Program-made: the position numbers and the translations under genes
Part shown: piece after piece, positions 20,983 through 33,668 of the stretch
How positions within the stretch are numbered: position 1 is the first letter of the stretch
Layout of the letters: each line of letters opens with the position of its first letter
The notes under the pieces: generated by a model
Told to the model about the DNA's origin: nothing
Seen by the model: only the letters and a program-made list of their open reading frames with translations
Databases searched by the model: none
NCBI RefSeq assembly: GCF_000003815.2
Contig: NC_049986.1
Coordinates: forward strand, 15,209,811-15,269,810
Direction of reading: 5' to 3'
Length of the DNA: 60,000 nt
DNA from: Branchiostoma floridae
Taxonomy: Eukaryota > Chordata > Leptocardii > Amphioxiformes > Branchiostomatidae

Positions 20983-21082
20983 NNNNNNNNNNNNNNNNNN
21001 NNNNNNNNNNNNNNNNNNNNNNNNNNNNNNNNNNNNNNNNNNNNNNNNNNNNNNNNNNNNNNNNNNNNNNNNNNNNNNNNNN
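20983..21082. other. Assembly gap (100 N)
   Basis: Exactly 100 unknown bases, the usual placeholder for a gap of unknown size. Distances across it are not reliable, and any reading frame drawn through it is meaningless. Confidence 0.99.
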
Positions 21083-24000
21083 TCCTCAAACTATAGTTGT
21101 ATACAACGATCGTGCAGATTCACCCTAATGACAGTAATTTTCTTTCACAATGAGAACTTTTAGCAAGTCTTCACAATTGTAATGGAACGATAGAAACGGT
21201 TCTGTACAGTTATCTCAGTCCTTCCGGCTCACCGTAGCCAAATTCTGACAGAGATTATAGCCTTTAAAAGTGTGACATAAATCGTCTGAAATGTCAGTAA
21301 TAGACGTCATTCATCCCTGCGGTAATACTTGTATTTACCGATGGTCTGTCGGAAGGAACACGGCGGACAGAAGGGTCGGTGTAAGTACGGGGTCTGCGGG
21401 GTTCCCGGTGTGTAGTTTCCGCGCCACAACCGATCATTACAACATTTTCGTGCGCTGACGGCACTGCCCATCTGCGGCCAGCGATGACAGGGGGTGTGTG
21501 GTTAGGTCTGGAAGGGTATAATTATCTCGTAGTCATGACAGGCGGGGCCTTTAGATTACGTTACAATAGCGCCTCAATAGACCCAACCAATCACCTGTTT
21601 AACTTCTGTTGGGAAACGTTACTGTTCGTTCTGGACTGGACTGGAGAAAAAAACGTAGCACTTGAAGACAGACGCCGGAACATCGTTTATATTAACCGCT
21701 GGTCTGATAGGTTGATAAGAAGTACACAAACACAATGATATGTGGCTTTGATGTTGGTAACAAAAATAGAACTTGAGTCAGTGTGGCGTAAGAGAACGTA
21801 TTGCTAATGACATTTTAACGATCTATCCCACAAGAGTGCAGCGCCTGACTGACTGTTCTTGCGGCCGCACTCCAAGGCCGGGGTGCAGCTGTCATTCCCC
21901 TGATAGACAGAGACAAAATAATCTGTAATCATAGCCTTGTACGAGAGACAAATGGAGAACTCCTGACACGGCTTCCTTGGGAGGTGGTCTACTCCCGTGA
22001 GGCCGGTAGAAGCGTGCCGGGTCGTTCGCCTTGTCTGGTCGGGCGGAAAGGCTATGGTGCGCCGAGGACGGGTGCGGCGGCGTCCCGGGGTGGTGTCGAG
22101 CACAAATTGACCTTAATTGATTTAAGTGGCTTGCAAACAAACAAGCGGGGGTAATCCGTTCCGCCACCGTGTACCCAGCGGGCTCCCGGGGTGGCTGAAG
22201 CGGGGCCGATATGGTACAAGCGGGACGCCGGTTTTGTCCGAGACAACCTGCCGCAACTTGAGGTGGCAAGACGCACGGCTGTCACGACGTGATCTTTTGT
22301 GGCCACGCACTGACTGGGGTTGACAAAAACCTGCCGCGATGGCCCTGCTAAATACGATTTCCACCCGGTCCGCTTCACACGCCATCTGTGCCGACCAGAC
22401 CTGCTTTCATTCACCCTCAGAAAAACCTACAAATCCTCCAAAACCCGCCAACAAATTTCCTAAATAACTCCCAACAAAACGGCGGAAACGACTTGAATCA
22501 ACAAGCGGCTTTGTGACCAAGTGCAAAGGACCGGTTTACAACTGTTAATGTACTTTTAGTTAACTCACATAATCACTAAATTAAAGCCTTGGTGCCGACT
22601 TTAACACAGACAAGTTTACACGTCACAAGAGCCGAGCATTACCTCGCCAGGAAGTCCTCTAATTGTGTCTGGTGCTCCAACAAGAACGCAACAAAAACGG
22701 AACCACAGCCGCTCAACTGGAGATGACTTCGGTCTTTTTTTGAAACATCAGATAAACAACATCAGTTGAGAAAATATTTGCTGTAACTCTGTACCCTAAC
22801 GGGTCGAATAGCTGAGGTATAAAACTATGAACTATTCTTATGATATAGATATACATAAAACGTTCGTACTATTAGGCTTATTTGAATCAAGGTCGACTTC
22901 TTGCTCCTTAGTGTAGGTAAGCATGATAGGATTTAGGAGAGGTGTACAACTATACGCTTCTATCGATTGGTCTGTGTAATATATCCTTATGGAAATGTCA
23001 TCAATATGACAACTGATATTCTAATTTTATAGGATGTGAACGAGATTTGTTTGACATGTCTAAAAGCGGAATCTATTTATCAATACTACGCACAAGGGGA
23101 CACAATGGTACGGAAAAGGCGTTTATGTTTGCGTGTCCTGTACGAAAATGCACACAGCAAAGTAAACTATTCTTGCATTTCTAGTTTCCCTTGTATTAAC
23201 TTCAGGCAAAAATCAGACTCTATAAGCCTGAGTATTTCTTTATTCTTCCCTTCGATTCACCTGATAATATCGACCAATGACGCGTTTATTGCTCCTATTT
23301 GAACATACATGTATTTGCCGCAAGCTCCATGGACTAGCTTCGTACGGACACAGACCGCTTCAACGAAAACGCCAATTTTGCCAAGTGCGAGGGAGCAAAT
23401 TAGATCATGTCGACTTGACTACGTTTACACATAGGAAGTACAGGGAGGTAAGCAATGGAAACGGTTTTCCATTCAATTGGGAGAATGTGAAAATTGGTTG
23501 TTTGTATTGCCGGGGCGCTTTCCGGCTAAAGAGGCAGTCATCATGCGGGGATATCCTTCCGCTTGGTTATGTTGGAACATACTGGAGGTTCTTATTGGTG
23601 GGCATAATGGAACGATGGAAATAGTCTCGGTATTCAGGCTCTATCGGATGGAAACGGGAACTACTATTGTCGGTATTTCTTTCGTGACGTTTCGTTGTTT
23701 TTGCTGTATTTTTACCTCACTCTGTGTAATTCTATGGCGGAGATGTATTCTAAGGGCGTGGCATGTATATACATATATACAATGTAAACGGAGATTTGCT
23801 ATACATCCACGTGTGCGTTCATATATCGGAGTCATGCAGGTTTGTGGTGCCATATCAATTGGTCACTTCAGCAAGAATGCGTCACAGCTCACTAATAATG
23901 CATTATGACGTCCATATTAAACGGTATTCTTATTCTTTGTTAGCAATGAACCTTCAATTGAAATTTAAGTACGATATTGTGTGACACAATCGTGAAGGAA

Positions 24001-24148
24001 ACAGTGTATGACCTTTCATTTTTTTCTTTCCTTCTTCCTTCACATAAAGTTTGCGTTAATTCGATGTAGATTAGGTGGTTCCAATGCAATTCATCATTCA
24101 CGCAAGGGGTCACAGACACACACAGAAACAATCTCGACCAAGGCCTAA
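21083..24148. other. Intergenic region downstream of Barhl with a CpG-rich patch
   Basis: No exon is supported. A CpG-rich, repeat-free patch at about 21840-22420 stands out from its AT-rich surroundings. It contains a TAATCC site near 22151 and an Nkx2-like TTTAAGTGG near 22121. Open frames there on the - strand (up to 120 codons) are explained by GC content, not by any family. A TAAACGGT site, a full BARHL-type motif, is at 23918-23925. This is a candidate Barhl 3' regulatory element. Confidence 0.35.
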
Positions 24149-24270
24149 GAGGTTAGGCTGCGGCTGTTTCTTACATTTTTTATACGTTTTTATCGGGCTT
24201 TCTATTTTGTACCGTTTTGTTGATGTCTCGCGGCCGTGAAAACGTAAAAAAACAGCCGGAGCCTAACCTC
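24149..24270. mobile_element. Small inverted-repeat element (MITE), 122 bp
   Basis: The first 21 bases (24149-24169) are the reverse complement of the last 21 (24250-24270) with one mismatch; the outer bases are GAGGTTAGGCT. The interior is AT-rich and codes for nothing. A partial inverted copy of the same element lies at 27747-27831, so this is a dispersed family. No clear target-site duplication is visible, so the superfamily is not assigned. Confidence 0.8.
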
Positions 24271-24626
24271 TACTCGGAGAGTAGCCTATAGTATATGTAC
24301 TAGCCTGGTACTAGTATCCTGGTATCTCTTCTCTCCTCTTCGCAATTACGAGCTATATCACGGCTGGATACCAGGCTAATATGTACATCAGAGGCTGGGC
24401 TATTTCTGCCACACTCCAAGACTCCCAGCCTGTCTCAGCGCCTGTTCGCGAGGCTAGTTCGATCCGCCGTGACGAATCGGAGAGAAAGGAGCAGAGGGCA
24501 GAAAGCTGAGGTCCGTCAGGCGGGGCGCGGCGCTGTAAGGCCGCCACTGCGTCCGATTTTCCGCGCGGCCTGACCGCATGTCAACGGTCTCCCAGTACAG
24601 ACAGTAGCGGTAACGGTCGGGGATGA

Positions 24627-25010
24627 TAATGAATGAATGAATGAAAAACCGTTATAGTACATTTATGCTCAAACAAGCTAAGTACAGGTCGTAAAATTTG
24701 ATATGAGAAAAGTGGTGTCTTACTACATCTACATAGTAGCGGTGAAGGTCAGGGAATGAATGAATTTTATTGCTCGACAATCGCACAAGGTACAATGTAT
24801 GGCAACCAATAACAACTGCTTACTATATAGACAAAGGTACTACGAGACTCAGTCATACAGAACAACAAAATGTTATCCATAACAGCAAAGCCATGAATGA
24901 ATGAAATACATTTATTGTACATTTATGCTCAAACAAGCTACGCACAGGTCGTAGCGATAAGGCACCATATTTGATATAAGAAAAGTCGTATCTTACTACA
25001 TCTACAGAGA
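24627..25010. repeat. Dispersed repeats with GAAT-type microsatellite heads
   Basis: Two related copies at about 24627-24738 and 24893-25008 share CATTTATGCTCAAACAAGCTA, then ACAGGTCGTA, then a TCTTACTACATCTACA block. Each begins with ATGAATGAATGA. Between them, at about 24752-24822, is a GAATGAATGAATTTTATTG sequence of a second family. These look like 3' ends of retroposons in reverse orientation with microsatellite tails. Confidence 0.65.
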
Positions 25011-27689
25011 CTACTACATGCTAGTATGTACAGTTTCAACCGTTTTTTCGCTTCTTAAGAGCATGTAGCGGATATTTCTGTTCCTACTTCCCTGTCTGGC
25101 TATTTTTACCATGCTAGTCACATGGAGTTGGTTACGCCTCGCCGAAGAACACTTCGTACAATGAAGAGGTTCCTTCGTTACACAATTCAACACTGATATA
25201 TGTAAGGTTCTCTCCGACGTTTATTTCTCTCCATTGTTAAGATCGTTAGTATATACACAGACAAACACAGACTTAGACACATACAGAAACGTGCAGATTT
25301 TTATTTCAGGCAAAAGGGGAGATAGGTGTTCATTGTCGTGCCTTGTTTTCAGCGGTACTCTAATCCTTACATTGGCGAACGCGCCAAAAATACAGCAGCC
25401 AAATTCTAGACCTGCCTTCCTCTATAATTACTTCTGGCTGAGCAAATTTTGTTCCGGATTTCGTTCGCACAGCAAATATTGGAAACAACCCAGAAGATTT
25501 CAGAACCCGTTTGAACCTCTAGTTATCAGTCGATGCCTTGGCAATTTTTGTCCACCAGTTCATTTATTCGCGGCTCTTCGGCGCCTTTCGTGTTCTAACG
25601 CAGTTGATCGATGGAAACAGCATCAGATTATTCCCTAGAATCATTTTGCCTGTGGGGTCAAGATTAACAGTCCATTAATAACATCAGACAATTGTATTCC
25701 CTCATTTCAACATTTCACAGAAAATCGAAGCTACAAAAAAAGAAGCAATCCTATTATGATTACACTTCACTAATTCATCGTCATTCTAAAGTTATAGTAA
25801 TTGGAAACAAACTACTTCGATGTCTTTCAATTCAAACAATTTTATTGGAATATTTGGTTACTACAATAGAAAGAATTGAATAATCGCAGCAAAGGATTTA
25901 ACCGGTTATTCCTTTTGCGTAATGAATAGCCAGGGAAGCGTTTACAAATGGCCACGTTTTGTGAGGACCGCTGCCCTACTAAATCTTTTCTTCAGCATCC
26001 TTACAGGAAGGGTGGAAATGTAATAGAACTAAGTAGAAGTAATAAGAGCGGTACAAAAGCGCCGCTGGTTGCTCACTTACATATAATCTAACATTAAATA
26101 TGATTAAAGCAGCGGGTATCGGGAGGTCACGTCCTGGCCCGGACAGGGGTCAGTGCGCGCTCATGGCGAATTTTCACCAAGTACAAATTGAATACGCGCC
26201 ATGCTTGACCGCGCGTCCCACCATCACCCGCACGGCTATTCACACATAATGTAGCAGAGACAGGTGAACATTAAGTCGCTAAATTGGCGCTCTTGCGACT
26301 AGCTGGGGGTCCCCTTTATTCAATGAAGGCCTCAATTTCCCGGAGTACCGTTGGAAGAGTTGAGAGAACCATCGGGAGTGAGTAGGGAGAAGAAACAACA
26401 CGTTTTGTTCTCACACCAAGCCTCGCCACCTCGGTCTGTGCGCCGGAAAATCGGGATTCTCTCCTCAGGATGGCTGAAGAATGGAGTGAGTGATGTGAGG
26501 TCTGGTATAGACAAGACCCCGGGCTGCAATTACTGTAAAACAGACACGGAAATGATAGGAGAGGCCGAAATCCGCGTTACAAAATGTGCCATTTTCTCAC
26601 GATCAAGAATAACGGAGATGACGATACAAGTGTGATTTACAATACCGACAAGCAACCTTATTTCTCGACCTTGGTTTAAAATAACAGTTACTCTTGTTAA
26701 AGAATTTAAGATTGACAAGAGTGGTTGATGATTTTATTCTGAAGCACACAGGTACAGAAAAATACAAGGAAATACATAAGAAGACAGAAAATGCATACAA
26801 TAAGTTAGAAAATATGTAGTTCCAAAGGTGAGGTTTCTCAATACCGCGAATCACCGGAAATCGTTGGGGAAATGTACATGTCGCGAATACATGTTGCACA
26901 CCTAAACATGTGAAGTTCTCTAGGCTGGACTGAGTGCGATTATACTAGTGCTCTAATCCGTTGGCTTTAAGGGGCAATTCCATAAATCAAGGATGTAATT
27001 TTGAAATAGATGAGTTGACGATTAAGGGTTTGGTTTGAAAAGACACTGATATTCAAAATGGTAAAGCCTGGTATAAAACAAAATGACGCTATCTTATTTA
27101 TTCTTAACGACCCATGTTTGTATTTTCAAGTAATACCCACACTGCATCTACAACATTTACCAACACAGCTGCAGCTAACGGAAACACGTAATGGCATATC
27201 ATTATAATGTATTCATTCAAATATCTTACGAAAAAAAGGCACGGTTCCTAAGAAACAAAGCGTCCAATAGCCTGGTACTCTGATAAACATAATGTGAATA
27301 TTTTTCAGTGAATGCATGAATGGATACATCAGATACGACATGATTAAGTGCTGATATGAAATATTAAAATCAATTAAGGATAAAATTACTACTTTACAAC
27401 TGTGAAAATAACGTTTCCTCTGCATTTTTTTGCAAGTTCCACCCCCCTCCCCATTTCGGTGAGTTAAGTCCTGGTGAATCCTAAGGACCCAGGTTTCCAA
27501 TAAGATGTACATGTTGAGATGGAAGATGGTATCGTTCTCTGGATGTGCCTTTTATGAGTATGCATTTATTAGCGATCAGACAGCAAACACGTTACAGAAC
27601 CGGTTAGGATATTCTCTACTAATGAGACTGTTTGACGATCAGCCATCGATCAAACGGCAAAACTATCACTGACATGAACAGGGAAGGAT
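25011..27689. other. Intergenic, no gene; candidate conserved patch
   Basis: No exon is supported. A GC-richer unique patch spans about 26110-26600 and differs from the AT-rich flanks; it is a possible regulatory element. An open frame of 134 codons at 25234-25638 has no recognisable domain. The rest shows nothing. Confidence 0.35.
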
Positions 27690-27899
27690 ACTATTGTGTG
27701 TAGAGCAGCTGGTGAATTGACAGTTGAACCTACGGTCCGTTACCATGAGACATCAACAAAACGGTACAAAATAGAAAGCCCGATAAAAACGGCTAAAAAC
27801 GTTTAAAAAAAAAAGCCGAAGCCTAACGTCTTCTTGGAGAGTAACTATTGTATGTAGAGCAGCTGGTGAATTGACAGTTGAACCTACGGTCCGTTACCA
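27690..27899. repeat. 56-bp direct duplication flanking a truncated MITE
   Basis: Bases 27690-27745 recur at 27844-27899 with one mismatch. Between them, 27747-27831 is a partial reverse-complement copy of the element at 24149-24270: about 45 bases are identical, and one terminal repeat is kept (about 27810-27831) while the other is missing. The duplicated sequence abuts the break point of the element. Confidence 0.85.
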
Positions 27900-29990
27900 C
27901 AGACAGTGCTGATGAGTGTCTCAGATGGTAGTCGTCACGCTCGTGACACTACCTCTACCGTACAACACAACACACAGCACCGCGCGATCTGGTCACTTGT
28001 TAAGGGGACAAGGCATTGCCGCTATTCTTATCTTCATCTATTTTTAGGAGCACACTACGTCGTCAAGGTAAAGGTTGTGTGTTTCGGACCCAGTTAACAA
28101 CGCTCAGAATAATGTATCGAATTTTACTATACCAGAGAACGACCCCCATATTCTGGAAGGAATTGTACAGAAGAACATTGGACTCTCTGGACGCCAACAC
28201 CCGCGAAAAATAACGGTCGACATCGCCACGAAAAGGCAAGGTAAAACAAGACAAGACAATACATTACACTACAATGAATCTAAGGCAGCTGCAGCAAAAA
28301 TCAACCTGCAGATCTGGGTGGTCGGTGTGCCCTATTAGCTATCTGACAACTCGATAAACTACTGTCTGTTGTCTCCCTCAACCATGTCGGCACAAGGGTC
28401 GGTAAGAGCCCGGTTACGATTGGATTACGACAAGCAAACGCATTCTTGGAATAGTGGTGAAAATGTCGTACAGAATTCGCAGATCTGTTTTGTGACAGAA
28501 AAGATGTGCCTTGATTCTTGTAGACCATCGGCTCAGTCATAGCCTTGTTGAAAATCGTACGATACAAAAAATATATCGTAAGACGGATAGGACTGTGTCT
28601 TGTCAAGGAGGTCCTTGGTCTTGTTAAGCCGTTCCAACCTGCGCTACAACTGTTTGTACAACACCGCATGCAAGCACCAACACAATACAACACTCGAGTG
28701 GATGACGTCCTAATCCGTACATAATCCGGGGCGAGCCTTTACTACAGCTTCTACCGTGTACATAAACTAAACCAGGGGACCCTAGCGACGGCGTGACAGA
28801 TTTTTCCTGGCTAGAGACCCGAGAGATTTGTAAACACAAGTGCCGTACAAATTGGAACTGTATGGTCCCAGTGCGGAGCGCCCCGTTCTAGTGCATTAAC
28901 TGCGGCACACACTGTACTGGTAAGGCACCAGGCGATGCCGTAGGTTCTACCACAGCCCCCCTGCCGACCATTTCAATTTGAGTCGTCGGCCGTAGGCTGG
29001 TGTCACAGCGGGGAGGGACGGCACAGGCGCTGGTGAGTTCATCATACCCCGGGTAATGGGCGTGATTGGCAGGCAGGTCGGGCGATTTTAAGGGTACGCA
29101 GGTGTCAAGTGGACCCATTTTTCAGCGTCGTCATGACGTAAAATATGATCGAGGTCGTCAGCGGAAACTTGGATGTTTTCTGTTCTTTTGAACTTCTGAC
29201 GACCACTGCTGCGAACGACGTGGTCTTTAACCGGAGCACCGAACTGTCACTAATGAACATTAATATGCGATATGTCAACTGTCGATGTGTCGGGAACACA
29301 GGACAAGTTGTCGGAAATATTGGACAATGTGGTAGGTTCATTAGTCCTCGTCGGAAGTAACTGATTTGTGTTTGAGATGACAACGTTAACAATTTGTTCA
29401 CATCTACTGAAAAATTTGGCATACACGTACCTGGCATAAACAGCATGGTTTACAACATGGATTTGACAACAACTGTAGAGGCCAAGTTGGTCTTTTCAAA
29501 AGTCCATAAATCTTCGAAACTTTGTCTTTCCATGACAACCACATGCAATATCGCATTTAGACGTACACATTTGAAGTACTTGTGAGTCTTAATGTTTCAG
29601 AGAGAAGATTTAGGCGTGTTCTTAAGTTCCCCCTCCTATGGCTCGCGCTTGTGACTAATAATTATTACTCCTACTCTCTCCATTTAGCCACAACGGTTAT
29701 TTGCTAAGTATGTAGGAGACAAGGGCAGTGCTGTGCGGGAGTTGTTACTTCTCTCTCCACTTAACCGAGAGAAGAATGCGCTAATATGTTAGAGACAACG
29801 GAAAGTCGAGGTCGGGTGTATGGACGTCACCTTTGAAGTGACCACTGCTTTGATTCCTGTCCATAATTACCTAGCCCGGTGCTGATGCGAGGTGACAGCA
29901 GTGTGGGTGTAGCGGCGGGGCTGGCGCCACTGCGCGCGTTACTCCCAGTCTGCGCCTTTATGGTGGGGTGTCACCTGGCGGGTTTACTTA
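27900..29990. other. Intergenic, no gene supported
   Basis: Several open frames of 60-130 codons occur on both strands, but none has a recognisable domain or splice-site context. The stretch 28860-29110 is GC-richer. Nothing definite. Confidence 0.4.
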
Positions 29991-30610
29991 CGGACGTTAA
30001 GTAATAGGTACAGGAGCAGCTACAAGGCAGGAAAACTTCTTCTGTACATAATTTCTAACTTCAAGAACAAAGGTTTAGAACATAATCCAGTCGTGTACAT
30101 GCACATGCATTGTCAACATGCGTCCTAACATTCGGACGCTAAGTAATAGGTAGGTAGAGGCCGCGCCTTGGAGTTGGAGCAGCTACCAGGCAGGAAAACT
30201 TCTTCTTTATATTTTGTAGCTTCCGAAGAACAAAGCTGCAGAATGTAGTACAATAAGTCATGTACATGTATTGTCACCTTGCGCCTTAACATTTGGACGA
30301 TAGGTAATACCAGGTACAAACCGCGCCAGGAAACATTTGACAAGATTTCTTCTTTTTGGTATATTTGAAACTTCAAAAACCAAAGCTAAAACAAAACAAT
30401 AATGTCACCTGTAGCTTTTAGGCACAAACAGCGTCTTCTAGCGACCATGGGACATTGAAAACAAGATTTCTTCTTGACACTTAAAAAACAAAAACAAACC
30501 TGTTGAATATTACGTCACCTGGGGTCTTAGTACCGACCTTGAAACGATCAGGAGACAGTAAGACAAGATTTCTAGTCCATTTTCTTTTGAAGTACATTTA
30601 AAAACGCAAA
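29990..30610. repeat. Degenerate tandem array, unit about 120-160 bp
   Basis: Successive blocks contain, in order, GGACG-T-AGTAATAGGTA, a CAGGAAA motif, TTCTTCT, AACTTCAA-AACAAAG and a GTCACCT/GTCAACAT segment. Block starts are near 29993, 30136, 30297, and then weaker near 30420 and 30530. The first two copies are clearest, for example GGCAGGAAAACTTCTTCT in both. Later copies are increasingly diverged. Non-coding. Confidence 0.75.
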
Positions 30611-32835
30611 AATAAAGTAGCAGGAAGCAAAACAAAAGGAAGCCATTACACCGGCACGACATTTACTATTACTATTTGTAGCTAGCTAACAACGCAACTT
30701 TTAACGACTTGAGCAGATCAGTTTTCAATCGCGCGCCCTTTGTACTACGTCTTTGTCTAATTCAAAGAAAAGTGAGTAGTACATAGTCGGTCTTTTTCTT
30801 ATGTGTAAAAGATCCGAAAGATATGATTGTCAGGACCCTTCAATGGCTAATAAACCACTACAGTTTATTAACACACGTCCTGAAGTGGCCCCATGGTGCG
30901 GATATGCGTTTTAAATGATTGTTAATGTGGTAGAATTGACGGGTGGTCGTAATGAGGCGGAACGGAAACTCCCCTGACCTCCAGACCGACTCAACTCCTG
31001 CTCTGTCTTCGCAAAGTTAAACAACGTTAGAACTTAGGAGTATCGCAAGCTTTGTAATGTATTTCGTTTATGGCAATTTCCTTTCTTTCCATACTCCATA
31101 TTTTCCAATCTTGTCACAGCTTTTCAGGTTCAAATATCTACTGGCACACCAGCACACACATACAACAGAACTGGCAAATCGGTGATGTGTAATATAAAGT
31201 ATACAAGTGATTTCAATATTCAGCGGCTTTGTTTGAGTCAACGTTAATTTGCTCAATGAATAAGCAGTTAACCACTAAACTCACGAAATTACCCAAAGCA
31301 CATATCAAACTCGTCCAAAAAATGGAAGATACAAGTCACACGTGGCCAAATAGACTCCACTCGACTCAATTAATCTCTATTTGTTTTTCTTTGTGGGCTT
31401 GCACTGATCATAAAAAAATTCTTTAGAGTTCATAAGTTTGTTGCAAACTGTGACAAACTATCTAGTTTCACGTAACCGTTTCTCTTTTACAACCGTCATC
31501 GGAGAACAAAGGAACCGATGAAAGCATTGGGCTTAACACACCTCATTTATTTCCATTTTCCATTGTGGCTATTGTGTGCGATGTGTATGGTACACCGAAC
31601 CATATGCCAGCTTCTGTGTCCTACAACCACTTACCCCCGAGCTCCGCAGTGTCGGCGAACAAAGTGGAACAATCTATTGTCCCACAAAACAAACAACAGA
31701 GTGACACACTTCTGTTCTACTCCAACCGTTCTTTTGGCTCCTCTTTTGTTGGTTTCCAGACAACACCGGGGTTACAGGAAACTTTAGAGAAGTGTTGACG
31801 AAAACATCGGAATATGAACAAGTGCAGATGGCAGGGCTGTTTAGAACATAATGAGCTGAGAACAGGTGACGACAGGGTAATACACTAATGCTAAGTGTCA
31901 CTAAATACCACGGAAAAATCGACCTTTGTGGTGAAGATGCGCCATATCAAATTACCACGATTAAAGTGGGTCTAGCTTCCATAAGGGAAATTAATATTTT
32001 CCGTTCATTTTTAAGCAGATGTTACCGGAGAAAATTGCTGGGCACTAAGACGTCGGAAGGGAAAATTACATGTATGAACACCATTTTCCAAATATCCCTT
32101 TAATCTTTCCGTGAATTGTTTTTCAACAAAATTTCATGAGGGGCAAACGTGCAAAAAACAGTAATTAGTTGACGTGACAATGGAGTTGGGAAGATAAGAG
32201 ACCTTTCATGTCATCTTTGTTTAATTCTTCACCCGTGGATGAAGACCATCTGTCGGTGTGTTGGGCATACCTTCTGTTTATGATGCTGACTCCACATGAC
32301 AGGGACTTAATCATGCAGCCTGGACAAACTAGTTACAGAGTCAGGTTCTGAACGGAAACTGTCCAAGGATATCTTTAAAAATTATGTACTCTGCTTTCAG
32401 ATATCATACAGTTTGTCATGTCACAATTACAAAACGCATTTGTCCCAGTATCCCTGAGACTATCTGGAAAATGTTCCTAACAAAAAAAAGGTACATGTAT
32501 ATTTATTTTGTATATGGCCACATTGTTCCGATGCAGTTCGAAATTGTTTTCTTTAACTTTGCATTCTGCTTTCTGCATTGGCACTTTTTCTCCTGAGCTT
32601 TTTGACATCATTCAGAATTTCATCTCTAACAAAATATCACAATCGTAATGAAACTGAAAAGATTATGCTTAAGTGGTTGATGCCATGTAGGGCTAATTTC
32701 TCTTACCTTTTCCCTTATCTAATTACCTATTGATAACACAAATACATGTACAATGGCTTTTAATGATGCTTCTTGAAAATTGTATCAAGCCTTTGTTTAT
32801 ATAGAGTATAGTACAACAATTGGAGACTCTTAATG
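30611..32835. other. Intergenic between the convergent genes, nothing recognised
   Basis: AT-rich DNA with no supported exon or repeat family. It separates the Barhl 3' side from the distal DDX31 polyadenylation signal. Confidence 0.45.
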
Positions 32836-33613
32836 TTTATTTATCATTTCCTATGGCCCCAGCTCATAGATTTAGAAATATCTATTAGTAAAAGTTATCA
32901 GTAAAAATTGATGTAATGTGTGGATCAGATTCTTGGTTGTACAATTAGAAAATATATACATAAAACTGAACAAAATGAAAAAGGAGAGAAAATTAAAAGT
33001 TTTAGTTCCCTTCATTTGAATAAGGTGAACATGGGGCTGGTACTGTGTTGGGGACAAAAGTGCTACTTATAATAGAGGTTCTATCTCTTACCATACTGAT
33101 AACTATTCTTTTTTCAGTGAATACCTACATTTTTGTTAACTGCAGATCTACCACACATATTCACATATCATATCTCACATTGTCTTAAGGTTTAATTTCT
33201 GGGTTGACTTCTTCTTTGGCTTTTAAAGACCTGACATGTAACAAGATCTGAAGATTTGATCATTAAAAGTTGACAAAATGTAGAACAGAATCAGGAGGGT
33301 CGAGGAAAGATCCCACAAAGCATTGCAATATCAAAAGATATGTGCTCTTGTACCGACGTCATCACTGGAGTGATGGCTTTGGCAAGGACCATTTCAGTTC
33401 TTAGTTCTGCCATTGTTTCTGAATGGAAGAGAACAGAACAGGGTAGACAAGAACAGAACAGAACAGAACAGAATATAACAGAACAGAAAGGGATGACGTT
33501 TAGAAATACAAAAAAACACAGTTTCTTGGCTGGTGATCTCCATGGTGGATGGGGGCTGAAAACAGCACTGATGTCCTCAAGCAGTGGTCTCTTGATGACC
33601 TTTGACCGGCTTC
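32836..33613 (-). other. DDX31: DDX31 3' UTR and candidate polyadenylation signals
   Basis: Downstream of the DDX31 stop on the - strand. An ATTAAA at 33196-33191 would give a 3' UTR of about 430 nt; a canonical AATAAA at 32841-32836 would give about 780 nt. The UTR contains a GAACA pentanucleotide repeat (33431-33488 on the + strand). A long open frame in another phase crosses this region and is not used. Confidence 0.45.
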
Positions 33614-33668
33614 TCACAATCCACTGGAAAACTCTGACATCATATCCAGCCTGGGCTTCTGTTGCTTT
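33614..33668 (-). CDS. DDX31: DDX31 terminal coding exon (18 codons)
   Basis: Acceptor TTTGTTTGTTCTACAG, then A completing the split glycine codon GG/A left by the upstream exon, then [17 protein letters not shown] and TGA (33616-33614). The phase match and the MSEFSSGL ending, comparable with the SEYSSG motif near the end of vertebrate DDX31, identify this tiny exon. A competing frame across the same DNA is longer (130 codons, 33291-33683) but resembles nothing. Main doubt: the link spans 13.3 kb and one gap. Confidence 0.75.

Noticed and set aside
22052-22414. Several - strand frames of 87-125 codons
   Set aside because: Overlapping frames on both strands in CpG-rich DNA. No domain, no splice context.
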